A stretch of 64,000 nt of DNA. Origin: Agaricus subrufescens (lineage: Eukaryota > Basidiomycota > Agaricomycetes > Agaricales > Agaricaceae). Positions 12,195 through 23,700 of the stretch are shown here, piece after piece. Below the pieces are notes generated by a model that made no database searches, was not told where the DNA came from, and saw only the letters and a program-made list of their open reading frames with translations. The stretch lies in assembly GCA_029945375.1 (NCBI GenBank), contig CM057058.1, positions 310,001-374,000 on the forward strand, written 5' to 3'. Each line of letters starts with the position of its first letter. Within the stretch, counting starts at the first letter, position 1. The position numbers were made by a program, and so were the translations under genes.

Positions 12195-13769
12195 TCAGAA
12201 ATGAGGAATAGATGAACTCCAAGCAACATCACAAAACGTGTTGGGAGGCAACTGTCTAAGGGAAACAAAGGCCTCTACAATAAGCGCGACACGAGCAATC
12301 ACATAAACAAAAGAACCGGCTACGACAAGATATAGCAGGATATATCCAAGATATCCATTATTGTCGAAGAAATCCGACAGCACGTCCACCTTATCTGCAA
12401 TAATACCTAAATATGTGACGAGTGCAACAAAGGCGGGGTGGATTGTGATAATGAGACTTGAATATCTCCATAGCTGCTCCTCAAACTTGGTAGGCCCGGA
12501 ATTCCAAGCAAGAATGTGTATCAGCCCATATAGTATTCCAATGACACAAGGAGGATATACTTTCCAAGCCAAGGAAACACGTTCCACATTTTCGCATCTG
12601 AACATTGACACGCGCTGAAGAAGGCCTCTCTGGTAGTCTCCACCATCTGAGTTCGTGGAGGCGGTGAGCTTTGCCGTAAGGCGGCCTGCTGATTCTACGA
12701 CGCGGTATGGGATGCGACACATGATGAACCACAAAAGGCCGGACCACGTTTTCCGCCAATGATCATAGTCCTTGAGTAGCATGCGATGCAACCAGCTCCG
12801 GGTACTGTGGGGTTGTTCTGGAGACTGGAACTCTAGTTCGAGATTGTGGGGACCACTGGGCGACGTAGGCTTCCAATCGATCCTGACTCCTTCCTGAACG
12901 TTCTGGGGCTTGTCGAACCATATAGCATATGTGATGGCGTTTAGAACAGCAAAGGCGAGTGTGAGAACCTCCAGCTCCGCCAACGGAAGAAATTTTGCCA
13001 GACGAGCTATACACTGCACCACGAACCAAGTCGTCTGTAGGACGACAAACCCTTTCGACAGGTAGTCGCTTTTGCTCTTATCGTTAATCGTTCGTTTGGT
13101 AATCCTAGGAATGTCAACTTGTTCCTCCTTAATCAAATTTTTGAGCCTCTTGTACGTGAGGACTTCGACAGGCGCGCCATCCTTGTGCAGCATGAAACCT
13201 CCCATCTGAATGAAAAAACCGTGTGTTTTTGTCCACCTGTCATCGTTGGGTTTATTGCACTCTTCCCCACGGAAAAAGCACTGCTTGATGAATTTTGCGA
13301 CACGTCGATGAAAAGGCATTTGAGGTGATTCTACTGCAGGGTGATAAACTCCATAAGTAATAGTAACACCAAAAGAAAGTGTTTTCGTACTTTTCAGGAT
13401 CTCTTCATTATAGTCGCGCATAATATGCCGTGCACAGATATGCTGGCGTAGCGCCCAAGCCATTACAAGTTCTGGGGCTATGAGAGCGTAAACCATGGTG
13501 GTTATTCCCCTCTTGAAAACACACCAACGAGAGTCATCTGGCCCCGGGATATTGGGGTGGATAGCGATCCATGTGCAGGAGAAAATTGTAACGATACACC
13601 CCCAGACCACGTCCCACAGGGAGCGTTGATCAGATGGTGCGCAGCCGGTAGCGTCTACTAGGGTGGATAGAGGAAGAAGTATTGCCGAGCGTGCGCACGA
13701 ACAATTGGTTGGAAGTGGAGCCCCCGAAATCTGGTGTATGAAAATCGACATAACCAGGGAGGTCAGCAT
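12195..13769 (-). CDS. Agaricomycete multi-pass membrane protein, copy 3
   Basis: Uninterrupted frame of about 524 residues from the conserved start (MLTSLVMSIFIHQISGAPLP); the open frame continues upstream to 13862 without conservation. It carries all family blocks: 'RSLWDVVWGCIVTIFSCTW', 'ALIAPELVMAWALRQ', 'KTHGFFIQMGGFMLHKDG', 'KGFVVLQTTWFVVQCIAR', 'LPLAELEVLTLAFAVLN', and an end of 'RQLPPNTFCDVAWSSSIPHF'. The central Pro-rich linker is shorter than in copy 2, and the last third ('DKVDVLSDFFDNNGYLG') is the most divergent among copies. Function unknown. Its 3' end lies 314 bases from the P450 stop codon, tail to tail. Confidence 0.8.
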   Translation of the reverse strand: MLTSLVMSIFIHQISGAPLPTNCSCARSAILLPLSTLVDATGCAPSDQRSLWDVVWGCIVTIFSCTWIAIHPNIPGPDDSRWCVFKRGITTMVYALIAPELVMAWALRQHICARHIMRDYNEEILKSTKTLSFGVTITYGVYHPAVESPQMPFHRRVAKFIKQCFFRGEECNKPNDDRWTKTHGFFIQMGGFMLHKDGAPVEVLTYKRLKNLIKEEQVDIPRITKRTINDKSKSDYLSKGFVVLQTTWFVVQCIARLAKFLPLAELEVLTLAFAVLNAITYAIWFDKPQNVQEGVRIDWKPTSPSGPHNLELEFQSPEQPHSTRSWLHRMLLKDYDHWRKTWSGLLWFIMCRIPYRVVESAGRLTAKLTASTNSDGGDYQRGLLQRVSMFRCENVERVSLAWKVYPPCVIGILYGLIHILAWNSGPTKFEEQLWRYSSLIITIHPAFVALVTYLGIIADKVDVLSDFFDNNGYLGYILLYLVVAGSFVYVIARVALIVEAFVSLRQLPPNTFCDVAWSSSIPHF

Positions 13770-14585
13770 ATTGGAGGCGTAACAGCATAGGAGGTTCGCA
13801 AACACATTGTTTATGAAAGCTATCGGAGCGGACAACGTGTAAGACAGGTGCACAAAATGCACTGCTGGTCCAGGGCCCGAACAGCCTTAGGATTGTAGCA
13901 AAGAGGCGTCGTGGACACTGCCCTCTCTTCTAGACCGCTTCCATAGGTGCTCTGCTTTTTGGCATGCTGCATACGCGCCGGCACACATGTACGTACATGC
14001 TGCGTACATGCGATCGTCCTGACCAGGGGGCTGCATGAAACCCGTACCTCCACTTTCCTATTTCAGAACGCACCAGTCACATCAAGGTCACAGATAAGGT
14101 TGAATGACGACTTCACTGCCGTACTCACTTACTCGACCACCGAAGGTATTGTTTTGCTGGGTAGATGTCGACATCATGCATGCGACTCAAGGTTTGACTC
14201 AAGCATTAGAAGGCGAGTCCTCAGCATCATCACACCGCAACAACTGGATATCAGAGGTCAACGAGGATGCTCCATCTTGAGAGCTACCTGGTTGTGAAGT
14301 GACTGAGAGCGAAGGGAGGCGGACAGCGCATTTGGTGTCAGCATGCATGGGAACAGAGAGTGGATTGTGATTGAAAATTCATTGCACGGTTAGTTCAAAT
14401 ATCCTAAGCCATGTGGAATTGAATAGCGTTGGAACTTCAAGCGAAGTAAGGAGAACAATGAATCCCTTGTCTGTAACATTTGGAGGTAGTTGATATAGTA
14501 GTTCGGCACTGGTTCGGCTTCTGTTGATGCAAGTCTACTCGTTCAGGAGAACAAAAAAGTGGTTTCTTGTTTCCACTGTTCGAAC
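13770..14585. other. Intergenic, between copy 3 and the helical gene
   Basis: A divergent promoter region for the minus-strand membrane gene and the plus-strand helical gene. I see no other gene. The 13950-14000 stretch repeats the CA-rich upstream sequence of the other membrane-gene copies. Confidence 0.35.
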
Positions 14586-15924
14586 ATGGCCACTTTGCAG
14601 CCTCAGCAACCTCTGGTTTGCGCTTCCCTCCACGTATGGTTTTCCTCAAGTCTATCACTGCGATGCTGATCTGGCGTTAGCTCCTCCCAGATCCATAAAC
14701 ATTCTTACGCATACACGAAATAGCATTGTATAAAATTTTGCCGAACATCGAAAACCTACGACTTAACCTGGAAGCAAGTCAGAATATAGATACAGAAGCT
14801 CTCGGGAATCTCTATGAATCGTTGACACCCTTGACGACTGAGTTGCATAATGTCTTCCAAGTAGTATTTTTTGCTCAAGAGGTGGCGAAACGGTATCGAA
14901 AGGTACTAGAGGCTCTGGAAGAGAAAAGGCCAACACAGGACGTATTATTCGAGTTTTATCTCGGTGCGGGTGGGGGAGTACTCCTTGCAAAAGGAGGCCG
15001 AGAAGCTTTGTCTGTATTTCGGAGGGAATTTGAAAACGCGGTTGAGCGACCGTCAACTACTACGGGCACTGGTAAGTGATCTCATGATTCCGCGAAGTTA
15101 ACATGCTGATGAAAGGTGTCAGAAGATAAGAGGAGCAGCTCACCTTCGTTGACTTCCGACAAAAATGTTCAGTCTGTCTCAGAGGTCTTTACGGCGATAA
15201 ATGAATGTCACGGACTACTGCAAAAATGTCAAGGCCAGTTTCTAGAACTACGAAACCAGACTGAGAACAAAGATTCGATTGACTCCAACCCTCCATCCGA
15301 AGAAGAGACACAAGTGATGCGCGCAAAATGGCAAACGTTTTTCAACAATGTGAATGGTGTGTGGAGGCAGTGTTTCGAAATCGCAACTGAAATATCAATG
15401 CCAACATCGTAAGTTCATATTATATCTCGAATATATTCATGACCTCAATGATTACGATCAGAGATGGTCCCCCCAAATATATACATGTACCAGAAAGTCG
15501 CGAACCGAAACAGAGCGTTCCCTTTTGGCGATCCCTCTTTCAACCGCAGGATAAGCGAGATTTGGTCCGCTCTAGAAACCTTCAGGAGACACCGATGAGA
15601 GCCGGTAGTTCAAATGCGGCTGTGAGCACTCCCGGTAGCTCCCATGAGATAAGGGCAAATATCGAACCCACGGACCCTATAGAGAGATTGGGGCGGTCCG
15701 AACATACAACTGTTCCAGATACTATTTCCCCAGATCGTCCAATGCCAGGTGAATCGAGAGTCCCAATCTGGCGGAGGATCTTCCAACGCTCCTCTTCGGT
15801 TGTCTCGGGAAGACTAAATGATGATGCACCTGCACACTACACGACTGTTCCTCCACTCAAGATTCCGTTTTGGAGAAAGCTCTTCCGTCATCTAACATGT
15901 GTTTCAACGGAACACAGGGGATAA
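14586..15924 (+). CDS. Helical protein with three aromatic/cationic 'PFWRKLF' motifs
   Basis: Divergent member of the family found at 40-53 kb. The segment near 14700-14760 ('FLRIHEIALYKILPNIENLRL') aligns with 'LFKRIHDIPWLVLLPQIEKLTY' of the 45.6 kb copy. Helical segments follow, then the Gly-rich turn 'GAGGGVLLAKGG', an intron at about 15072-15121, and a second helical domain ('INECHGLLQKCQGQFLELR') with the family's '(P)PSEEE..MRAKWQ' pattern. After another intron comes a disordered Pro/Ser-rich region holding VPFWRSLF (about 15516), VPIWRRIF (about 15752) and IPFWRKLF (about 15863), the last close to the stop. The 5' end is doubtful: the first candidate ATG is at 14586, but a TAA at 14696-14698 lies in the conserved frame, so either an intron removes it or the gene is broken. 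Function unknown. Confidence 0.5.
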
Positions 15925-16229
15925 GAACGCGCCCGGAACGGCGATAGAAGCATTCCTACCATATTGGGCTCATGTTCATTGCCAGCCTCAAGATTCAAGA
16001 TCAGGCGCCTAACAAGCTTTTCAAAGGCATGATCACGCAAACTAGAGTTTTCCGACACACCTCCTGCGCTTGCTCCCCCATGCATTTTATTGCAACAGCA
16101 TCTATCCGCTCCATCAACATGTCTCGACGCTATCCGCGAGGGATGTCCAGTTCGCACCTCTCTATGACTCCACTTTTGAGTGTTGGTCCACTTGATATGC
16201 GTTCACCATACCAATTACACGCGGCATAA

Positions 16230-16400
16230 TAAACATCGTTTGTTTTTTCATAAGAAGCAATAGTTATTCATAGCACTAGCCCTGTGTGTCGTCGCGTCAT
16301 TCCCAATATCCGCATGGAAGCTTCGATAATATCCCAGCCTTTATTAATGGCACGGAATGATGACTGTGTTCTAGACTGATAACAAACTGTATAGACGTTC
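16230..16400 (+). pseudogene. Degenerate DUF6533 C-terminal fragment
   Basis: A short stretch resembling the 3' flank of units A and B ('CCCAATATCCGCATGGAAGC' versus the 'CTTAACATCCGCTTACAAGC' of the DUF6533 tail). It sits in the same position relative to membrane-gene copy 4 as in the other units, suggesting that this copy was also born by the same kind of segmental duplication. Confidence 0.35.
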
Positions 16401-16664
16401 TATTCGGAATATTAGAGGGCTTTCTCACTCGCCCGAGCACAATTTACGGTAGTTCCGAATTTCTTCCCATCGTTTTCTGTGCGCAAGTCTCAAAGAAAGT
16501 CGGCATCCGTGTATGTTCTACATTTTTATATCCGATTTTCTCTCATCGAACAACACATGCTCGATTGGGACAACATATAACGAGGAGTAGGATACAAGAA
16601 ATATCCATGGTATGTACGGGAACCCTATACAAATTACTGGACATGAGCGATATAAAGTCCGTAT

Positions 16665-18326
16665 TCAGAGATGAGGGATAACGGAACCCCAGTCAACATC
16701 ACAAAACGCAAGGGGGGGCAACTGCCTCAGGGAAGCCAGCGCCTGCGTGAAGAGGGCAACACGCGCAATCACATAAGCAGGCAGGCCAATAATGAAAGGA
16801 AACCAAATCAAGAAAATCAGAAGATATTCAATATTATCCCATAGGCTGCCTCCAGTCCTCTTACGTGATGTGACACGCGTGGCGATTGCGTAAAGAAAGG
16901 GCTCGATTATGATCACGATGGTCGAGTATCTCCAGAGCTGTTTCTCAAGCTCCGTAGGCCCAGATTTCCAAGCAATGACATGTAACAGCCCGAACGACAT
17001 CCCAATAAGGCAAGGAAGATATGGCTCCATAATGGGAGGAGGCGCTTCCAGAGTTTCGTACCCGAACATTCGTACCCGCTTAGAAAGCCCTTGACGTGGA
17101 TTACAGCTGATAAGCTTCTTCATAGGGCGAAGTGCTGATACTATGATGCGGTATGGGATGCGATACATGATAAACCACAGAAGGCCGGGCCATGATCCCT
17201 TCCAACGGTGATAATCCTTGAGTAGATAACGATGCAACCAGCTCTGCGGACTCTGAGATTCTTCTGAAACACCTGAGGTTGGCGAAAAGGGTAAGAATGG
17301 TGATAGAAGTTCGAGAGGGCTGGGCTGTGATGACCTCGCGGTCACAAAAGTCCTAGTTTCGGGAATTTCGAGCCGCGTGAGGTCGAGGGGCTTCAGATCG
17401 ATCTTGATCTCCTCCTGAGCGCTGTTGGCAGGCTTCAGATCGATCATGATCCCTTCCTGAACGTTTTGGGGCTTGTTGAGCCACAGAGCATATGTGATGG
17501 CGTTCAGAACAGCGAAGGCGAGGGTTACAACCTCCAGCTCCGCCAATGGAAGAGACTTCGCCCAACGGGCTATGCATTGCACCACGAACCAAGTCGTTTG
17601 TACAACAACAAATCCTTTCGACAGGTAGTCGCTCTTGCTCTTGTCGTTAATCGTTCGTTCGGTAATCCTAGGAATGTCGACTCGTCCCTCCTTGATCAAA
17701 TTTTTGAGGCTCTTGTACGTGAGGACGTTGACAGGCACCCCGTTCTCGTACAGCATGAAACCTCCCATCTGAATGAAAAATCCGTGTGTTTTTGTCCACC
17801 TGGCATCACCGGATCCATCGTATTCCTCTTGAAACCAACGCTTGATATATTTGATGGTCCGTCGATAAAAAGAACTATGAGATGGTTTTCCTGGATTCGA
17901 ACACAGCTGATAAGCGAAAGTAGAGATTGAGGAAAACATTTTCGTACTTTTAAGAATTTCCTTGTTGAAATCGTGCATGATTTGCCTCGCACCAAGATAC
18001 TGGTGCAAGGCCCATGCTACCATAAGCTCGGGGGCTATGAGAGCATACGTCATAGTGGACAGCCCTCGCTTGAAAACATTCCAACGAGAATCGGTGGGAG
18101 ACGGTATGTTGGGGTGGACGGCTATCCACGTGCAAGCAAAGATAGTAACGAGACAGCCCCAGACTATGTCAGCGATCGAGCGTTGATCTGGCTGCGCACA
18201 GCCGTCACCATCTGTGCGAGCGTACAGAAGAAGGGACACAGTCGAAGAGATGCCAGTAGAATAGGTGGGAATAGGGGCCCCTGCAAGCTGACGTATAAAC
18301 ATCGACATGATGAGGAAGAACAGCAT
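16665..18326 (-). CDS. Agaricomycete multi-pass membrane protein, copy 4
   Basis: Uninterrupted frame of about 553 residues from the conserved start (MLFFLIMSMFIRQLAGAPIP); open to 18437 without conservation. It has the family blocks 'RSIADIVWGCLVTIFACTW', 'AVHPNIPSPTDSRW', 'ALIAPELMVAWALHQ', 'KTHGFFIQMGGFMLYENG', 'KGFVVVQTTWFVVQCIAR', and an end of 'RQLPPLAFCDVDWGSVIPHL'. The variable linker contains an internal duplication: 'NVQEGIMIDLKPAN' is followed directly by 'AQEEIKIDLKPLD', absent from the other copies. It is the most divergent of the four. Function unknown. Confidence 0.8.
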   Translation of the reverse strand: MLFFLIMSMFIRQLAGAPIPTYSTGISSTVSLLLYARTDGDGCAQPDQRSIADIVWGCLVTIFACTWIAVHPNIPSPTDSRWNVFKRGLSTMTYALIAPELMVAWALHQYLGARQIMHDFNKEILKSTKMFSSISTFAYQLCSNPGKPSHSSFYRRTIKYIKRWFQEEYDGSGDARWTKTHGFFIQMGGFMLYENGVPVNVLTYKSLKNLIKEGRVDIPRITERTINDKSKSDYLSKGFVVVQTTWFVVQCIARWAKSLPLAELEVVTLAFAVLNAITYALWLNKPQNVQEGIMIDLKPANSAQEEIKIDLKPLDLTRLEIPETRTFVTARSSQPSPLELLSPFLPFSPTSGVSEESQSPQSWLHRYLLKDYHRWKGSWPGLLWFIMYRIPYRIIVSALRPMKKLISCNPRQGLSKRVRMFGYETLEAPPPIMEPYLPCLIGMSFGLLHVIAWKSGPTELEKQLWRYSTIVIIIEPFLYAIATRVTSRKRTGGSLWDNIEYLLIFLIWFPFIIGLPAYVIARVALFTQALASLRQLPPLAFCDVDWGSVIPHL

Positions 18327-18437
18327 TGCAAAGGCATAACGTATTGTGGCTGCGAAGTCGTTTATATGGATCGTGGGGGGCTGGTGGCAACGTGGAAGAT
18401 TGACGCGCAAGACACTGTTCGAAACTCTGTCTGTCAA

Positions 18438-20390
18438 CTCGGGGTGACATGCACGAAGGGATCCTACCTGATTGTGTTGAGTTATGGCGTTAAAATCTCA
18501 ATACCGGAGCCGGGAAGGTCGGTCGTGTGCAACGGGAGTCTTACCTTCATACGGCGGTTAAGCACACTAGCGCTGGAGCTCCACCACTTGATAAAGCCTC
18601 GCATAGTCCGGATGGTTTTGATTGCTAGTCATCAATAATGCTGTAGATTGGTTGCATGGCTGCGCAAGTAGGCGCTATGAGGGTCGGGTGAGTGCTTTTT
18701 CCGTCCCCCCTGACGCATCTGGAGAAGAGTCAGCTAGTCAGCCATTTCCCACGTGTCTGTTTTGGTGGCTGGCGCCCATATCATCCATTCATTTCTGTAA
18801 TTTGACTACGAAGAAAGATAAGGCAATGATGCGTGTTCAACTACATTCGTCTCCATGTTCCCGGCACTTGATCGCAGTCCATATCGACCAATAATGGCCT
18901 GGCTAAGAAGCTCTTCTAGAAAGAAACAAGCATGGCTGTTCTCCTCGGCCCCTGTTATTTTCGAGATAAGTAGTAAGAGATTACAAGCACGAAGTTTACA
19001 GCGCATAAACCAGTCGGCGGCCCATGTACTTGAATTCAAGGGGATCCCGATGCGAGGCTCGTGAGACTTGAGATATGAATAGGCGCATACCACCGGGACC
19101 CAGGTCTGGCCTGAAGTTTTGCCGCTTACCGAAGTGTTAGATGATGACGAGAGTTAATCTATCCCTTCAATCTTGGCCAGTTGCACAGCAGTGGCCAACA
19201 GATTAGGACGTGATACTCTGAGCGAGCGGACTCGAACGGTACCCACCCAGCAGCACTGGCATTGGCTCGCCTCCTGATGAATCACAACAATCACATTCTA
19301 ACTTTCTTTCTTTCTTTCATCTTATTTCGTGTCACTGAACAAATCCCTTGGCACTATCAAAACACACAGAAAGAATGGCTACGATCTTGCTTACGGGGAA
19401 AGCCCCAACACCACAATTAATCATCGGGACCAATAAGTATGGCAGAAATTTCTGGTTATACAAATCTGTCCTCCGTCAGATCCTCTCGACCCATCTCCAA
19501 CTCGCTATTCTCAGTGTGCAGTCTATCATTTTTAACAATCCCATCGCTTCCGGACACAGCTGAGAATATGATCATCGAGCAGTACAGCGGTACTGGCACC
19601 CACCCGTCTGCCCGCTTCTTGGTGGCCACGAAGAGAAAGAGAACATCACTAAACCCTCTTTCCCTCCACTAGTGGCTATGATTGACTCAAGGCCTCTGGT
19701 GTGCGTCCTCCTTGAGGTCCGCTATTTTTGTCCATTCCGGATTGGACCGCATCACTTCGCTCCCATATTCATCCGTGTTTCTGAACTTCCTGCATGGTAT
19801 TCTGATGGACGCATTTCCTATATCCGCTCGACTGTCTTCTACTCCCACAGCTCTTCAAATTCTCATTTCTCCAAAATCAAATAAAACTCTTTATACTCAG
19901 CCAAGTCCAATTCAGAACGAGATGTTAGCTTCTTTAATACCCTATACCCTGGCACTCATTACATGATATAAATCAGAAGCTTTCTTGATGAATAGCACGC
20001 CACCCTCTGTTGTTAGAATTGTTGTAATGCGCGAAACCGCGTGAATACGTGGTCGATACAAACAGCCACATGCTCGTCACCCTTGAAATTCCGCATGACA
20101 CCGTACATATAGGAATGTCACAAAGCTACAATTGCTCATAAATCTAACAGTCATCAGCCTGTAAGAAGTATACAACAAGTCAAACCTGCAATAAATCTAC
20201 TAGTTCTATATTTAGCGTAGGTCCAACAACGGCCCTTTAATAGCACTCAAATACCATTATCTTAAGAATCACCGTAGACAGTATTTTTAATTATGATGCT
20301 GTGAAGACGAGATTTCAGTGTCATTGTATATAGACTCGCAGTTTCAACATTCACACTCCAGTTATTCTTCCTCCCTCCCTTTGATCCAGG
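18438..20390. other. Gene-poor stretch
   Basis: Several short open frames occur, but none shows a conserved motif, a credible splice structure or a plausible hydrophobic pattern. A TTTC microsatellite lies at about 19303-19318. I see no supported gene. Confidence 0.35.
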
Positions 20391-22062
20391 ATGGATCTCA
20401 CCATAGTGGCGCAACACTTGTAAGTACTCTTCGGATCAGACGAGAGAAATCTAAGTTTTATGTTGAAATTTATCCTTAGAGTGGCTGGAAAATACTTTCA
20501 AATAGCGGCGTTCACTATGTTTCTCTACGATCATAGTAAGGTCGTACCATTATGGGTTACCTCTTTCTGACCTATTCCGCCTAGTGTTAACGCTCGAACG
20601 AGAGGTGCGTAATTACGGAGACGGAAACGACTATTGACAGAGCTCATTTGCGTGTATCAGGTGGCTGAAATCTGGAATCGTCAATTCTCCTATATAACTA
20701 TACTTTACATCGTCAACCGGTATGGGACGCTAGCACAGTTCGTCATCATGGTGGCAGGTGCGCGTTACAGTATTTGTGAATTTCAGCAGTCAATGTATTC
20801 ATGTTCGATAGCATTCAACGACCCCAGCTGGAAAGACGAGGTGTGTATAACTTTCTAGTGCCGAATCTCATGAGAGATTGACTTTCTCCTAGACGTGAGT
20901 GTCCCCCCGCAGATTGCATCTGCCTGCTCAGATTGCGCTTTCAGATGCAGGAGATTTGTTTTATTTGAAGGTTCATCTTCAGTTGCCATTGTAGCCAGTA
21001 AGTGAGTCCTAATAACTCCAGAACTCACTGGAATCGAGGTTGTATATTTCATAGTTGGGAAAAGTGCGTCACTGGTCCTTCATATACTTTTAAACTGCCT
21101 TAATCGTTGATCCCAATGCAGTAATCATGATATTCCGCGTATTTGCAATTTACGAGCGTAGTTACAAAATGCTCGCCTTCCTTCTCTCGCTCTGGGTATT
21201 TCAGATTGTTATCTCCGCTGTGGGCTTGGCGACAGGCTATTGTAAGTGTCTTCCGGAGGTACATTTTACAGCACTCAATACGAATTAACAGCTGTTCCGC
21301 TTCCCCTGGGACTCGTAGGTGAGTATTATATTTCTGACTAAAACCCCCAACCTAAACATGAGGTATACTTAGGCTGTATTCTGACCGGCCGTAGCATCTT
21401 ATTTCGTATGGTCAGGTCCATGGCTCTGATTATTCTTGTCTGAATTGTTTTCTTCAGCATTAATATGGATATCGCCACTTGCCACCGATTCTTTCATTTT
21501 CCTCCTCACGGTCTACCGTGCCAGGAAATACATCCGTTACCTATTTACTCAGTATGTCATGATTCATTAAAACAAGGGAAGTCCACCCCACAAATAATTT
21601 TCTTTACATCCAGACCTAGCAGCGACCCGGCGGCTGATGCGCTCATGAAGCTTCTTCGTGAAGGAACAATTTACTTCTTCCTCATCTTCCTAGCCAATTT
21701 AATGACTGCCCTGATCTACTTCGTATGTATACCTCTTACTTATCATCCTTCTGTCACACTAAAAGTATGATCCACCATCGTGGTAGCTCTCCGAACCTGA
21801 TCTCAAGGCAGTTGGAGCGTCATTCAACCAGCTGTTAACATGCACCATACTATCTCGCCTTATCATAAACCCACGCTCGTCATTCGCCAAGAGTGGCAAC
21901 ACCACAACAACAATAAATTCAAAAACTTGGTCTCGGTCTAGACCTCTGGACGAGACGACTCCAGATGAAGGATATTCTCCTTCAGAAAATGGGCGAGGAA
22001 GCGATGATATTTTTCGTTTACAACGACTGGGAGCATCATACGGTGAAAATGTATTGGGATGA
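20391..22062 (+). CDS. DUF6533 domain seven-helix membrane protein
   Basis: Complete multi-exon model. Exon 1 (MDLTIVAQHL) is followed by 'AGKYFQIAAFTMFLYDH', then the family signature 'MLTLEREVAEIWNRQFSYIT' with 'LYIVNRYGT'. Next come a loop exon ('FNDPSWKDE'), 'IMIFRVFAIYERSYKMLAFL' (the 'RVxAxxx' block), a helix ending 'GLATGY', 'SSDPAADALMKLLREGTIYFF', and 'LANLMTALIYF'. The final exon begins 'LSEPDLKAVGASFNQLL', continues 'LTCTILSRLIINPR', and ends in a polar tail at 22062. The short introns have GT/AG ends. The 'TCTxLSRLIINLR' C-terminal block is typical of the family. Receptor-like topology, but no ligand, partner or function is established. Confidence 0.8.
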
Positions 22063-22401
22063 GTGACACAATCTGTTTTCATTAAAGAACGCAAAGAATC
22101 CTTCTCAGCATACTATGCTGTTATTTGTTTATATGATTACTTTGTTATATGGTTGAACATGTGGCCTTTCAAGATGGACCTCATATTCGAAACAATCTTT
22201 GGTATCAGCTTTTATTTTCATCAATGTATCGTGAGGACATAGAAACTACATGCATTGTTATAATCTACGCACGAAAACCCAGACTGCGGATCTGCACTCA
22301 TGCACACTGCCCGATTATTCACGAGTCAGGTAATCCAAACCAAGTAATAATACATCATTTCATTCGTTCTCAAGGTTTCATTTCCCCAAAGTCCCTGATC
22401 G

Positions 22402-23700
22402 CTAACACTGTTCCCAAACAGCTTGAACATAATCACTAATGAGTCTGTGCGTCACAGTCGTAGGGGCGCTACCAAAGACATCAGTACCAAAATTCTCCAA
22501 CCAAAAACAAAAGCCTGAAAGCAATTTCTTACCCAGGGAACCAATAAAACGCATGATCAGGATCCTCACAACTCCCCTCCGTCGAATCATCGGAAGCCAA
22601 ACACGGTTCCACACTCGTAAACCCAAACGCCTCATACCCAACTCCACCCTCATTCCCCAAAACTCCATTCCACACCGTCGACAAATCCACAAACCCGGTA
22701 TTCAATTTCACCTGTTGCATAGCATTCATACCTTGGAACATTAGACTTTTGAATGTTGATCCGGCGGGAGTTTCTGTGCCGCGTCCGTGGTTATCTATGA
22801 AAAGAAAGTTTTTGCCGAAGACTGGGGAGGAGGCGAGGGAGGCGATTGTGTAGAGGATGTGTTGGGTTTGGAGGGAGAGACTGGAGTTGTTGTTGGCTTG
22901 TGTAAGGGTCAGTTGGTTGGTTTTGGTATGAGAAACTTTTTTTGGGAGTGCTCACCGCGTGACTCGACATAGTCCCTTTGAGTACTTTAGTATATGTTCC
23001 TTTTAATCATACTACTTAAGTTTGTACTTACCCGATTCCAAAGAAAATGACATATAAAGTCGAATCAGGATCCGTCGCGTTTTCCTGGCTAATGAAATTA
23101 TTCGCTACAGAATCCACCGCATTTAAAAAGAAGAAATTGGAAAAAGAATAGTCATTAATCGCACCTTGTGTTAAGAAATCGTTTGACGTAGAGAAAGTTT
23201 GTCCTGGCCATTGACCGACATCCACAACAGCACCCGTTGTCTAGTACAAATATGAAAATAGAACATCAACGAGGTAGTCAGAATGGAGGGGAAATACGTA
23301 CAGCATAGTCTTTGAGCGCCGCTCCATGTGCCTGAGCAAAGTATTCAGCCCATACAGGACCGTTGGTATGACGCCCGCCGGCAGATGGATTGGGATCCTT
23401 GACGACGGCGGGACCTAAAGGTGATCCATCGTGTTTTCCGCCATCAGTATAAGCATCCTATATAATCTCAATTTCAATCACTTCCTCATCTCCACGCTAA
23501 TAAAGAAGAGAACGTACCCCAAAGGTGACGATCGTAGAGAACGTTGAGAGATCCGGTAATGTTCCTCTGACATCCTTTACAGCACTACTCGAGTAATCTC
23601 CACAAGCGGGCTTGACGGCTAGTTTTACATCATCACGAGGAAGAACGAGGGCGAAAGTAAGAGAGATTGATGCAAGCAAGAAAGTTACTGAAGGAAGCAT
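22402..23700 (-). CDS. Secreted GDSL/CE16-type protein, probable pseudoenzyme
   Basis: Signal peptide MLPSVTFLLASISLTFALVLP, which fixes the start at 23700. The fold-family blocks are in order: block I 'TIVTFG|DAYTDGGKHDGS' (intron after the Gly), 'GRHTNGPVWAEYF', 'DYATTGAVVD', block III 'LYVIFFGIGDYVES' (small exon 22956-22975), 'NFLFIDNHGRGTETPAGS', and 'CEDPDHAFYWFPG|APTTVTHRL' across the last intron, ending EQC at 22402. In active relatives block I is GDSYTD, block III is FFGIND and block V is W-x-x-GHPS. Here Ser becomes Ala, Asn becomes Gly and His becomes Ala. The frame is otherwise well preserved, so a non-catalytic role (for example carbohydrate binding) is possible, or recent relaxation. 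Exon joins were made by eye. Confidence 0.8.

Noticed and set aside
9514..18326. P450 plus membrane proteins as a biosynthetic gene cluster
   Set aside because: No backbone synthase, transferase or regulator nearby; the membrane genes are paralogues of one family and flank the P450 by duplication history.
19348..19966. Short plus-strand open frames of 70-94 codons
   Set aside because: No similarity, no splice-compatible joins, no hydrophobic or motif pattern that repeats elsewhere.
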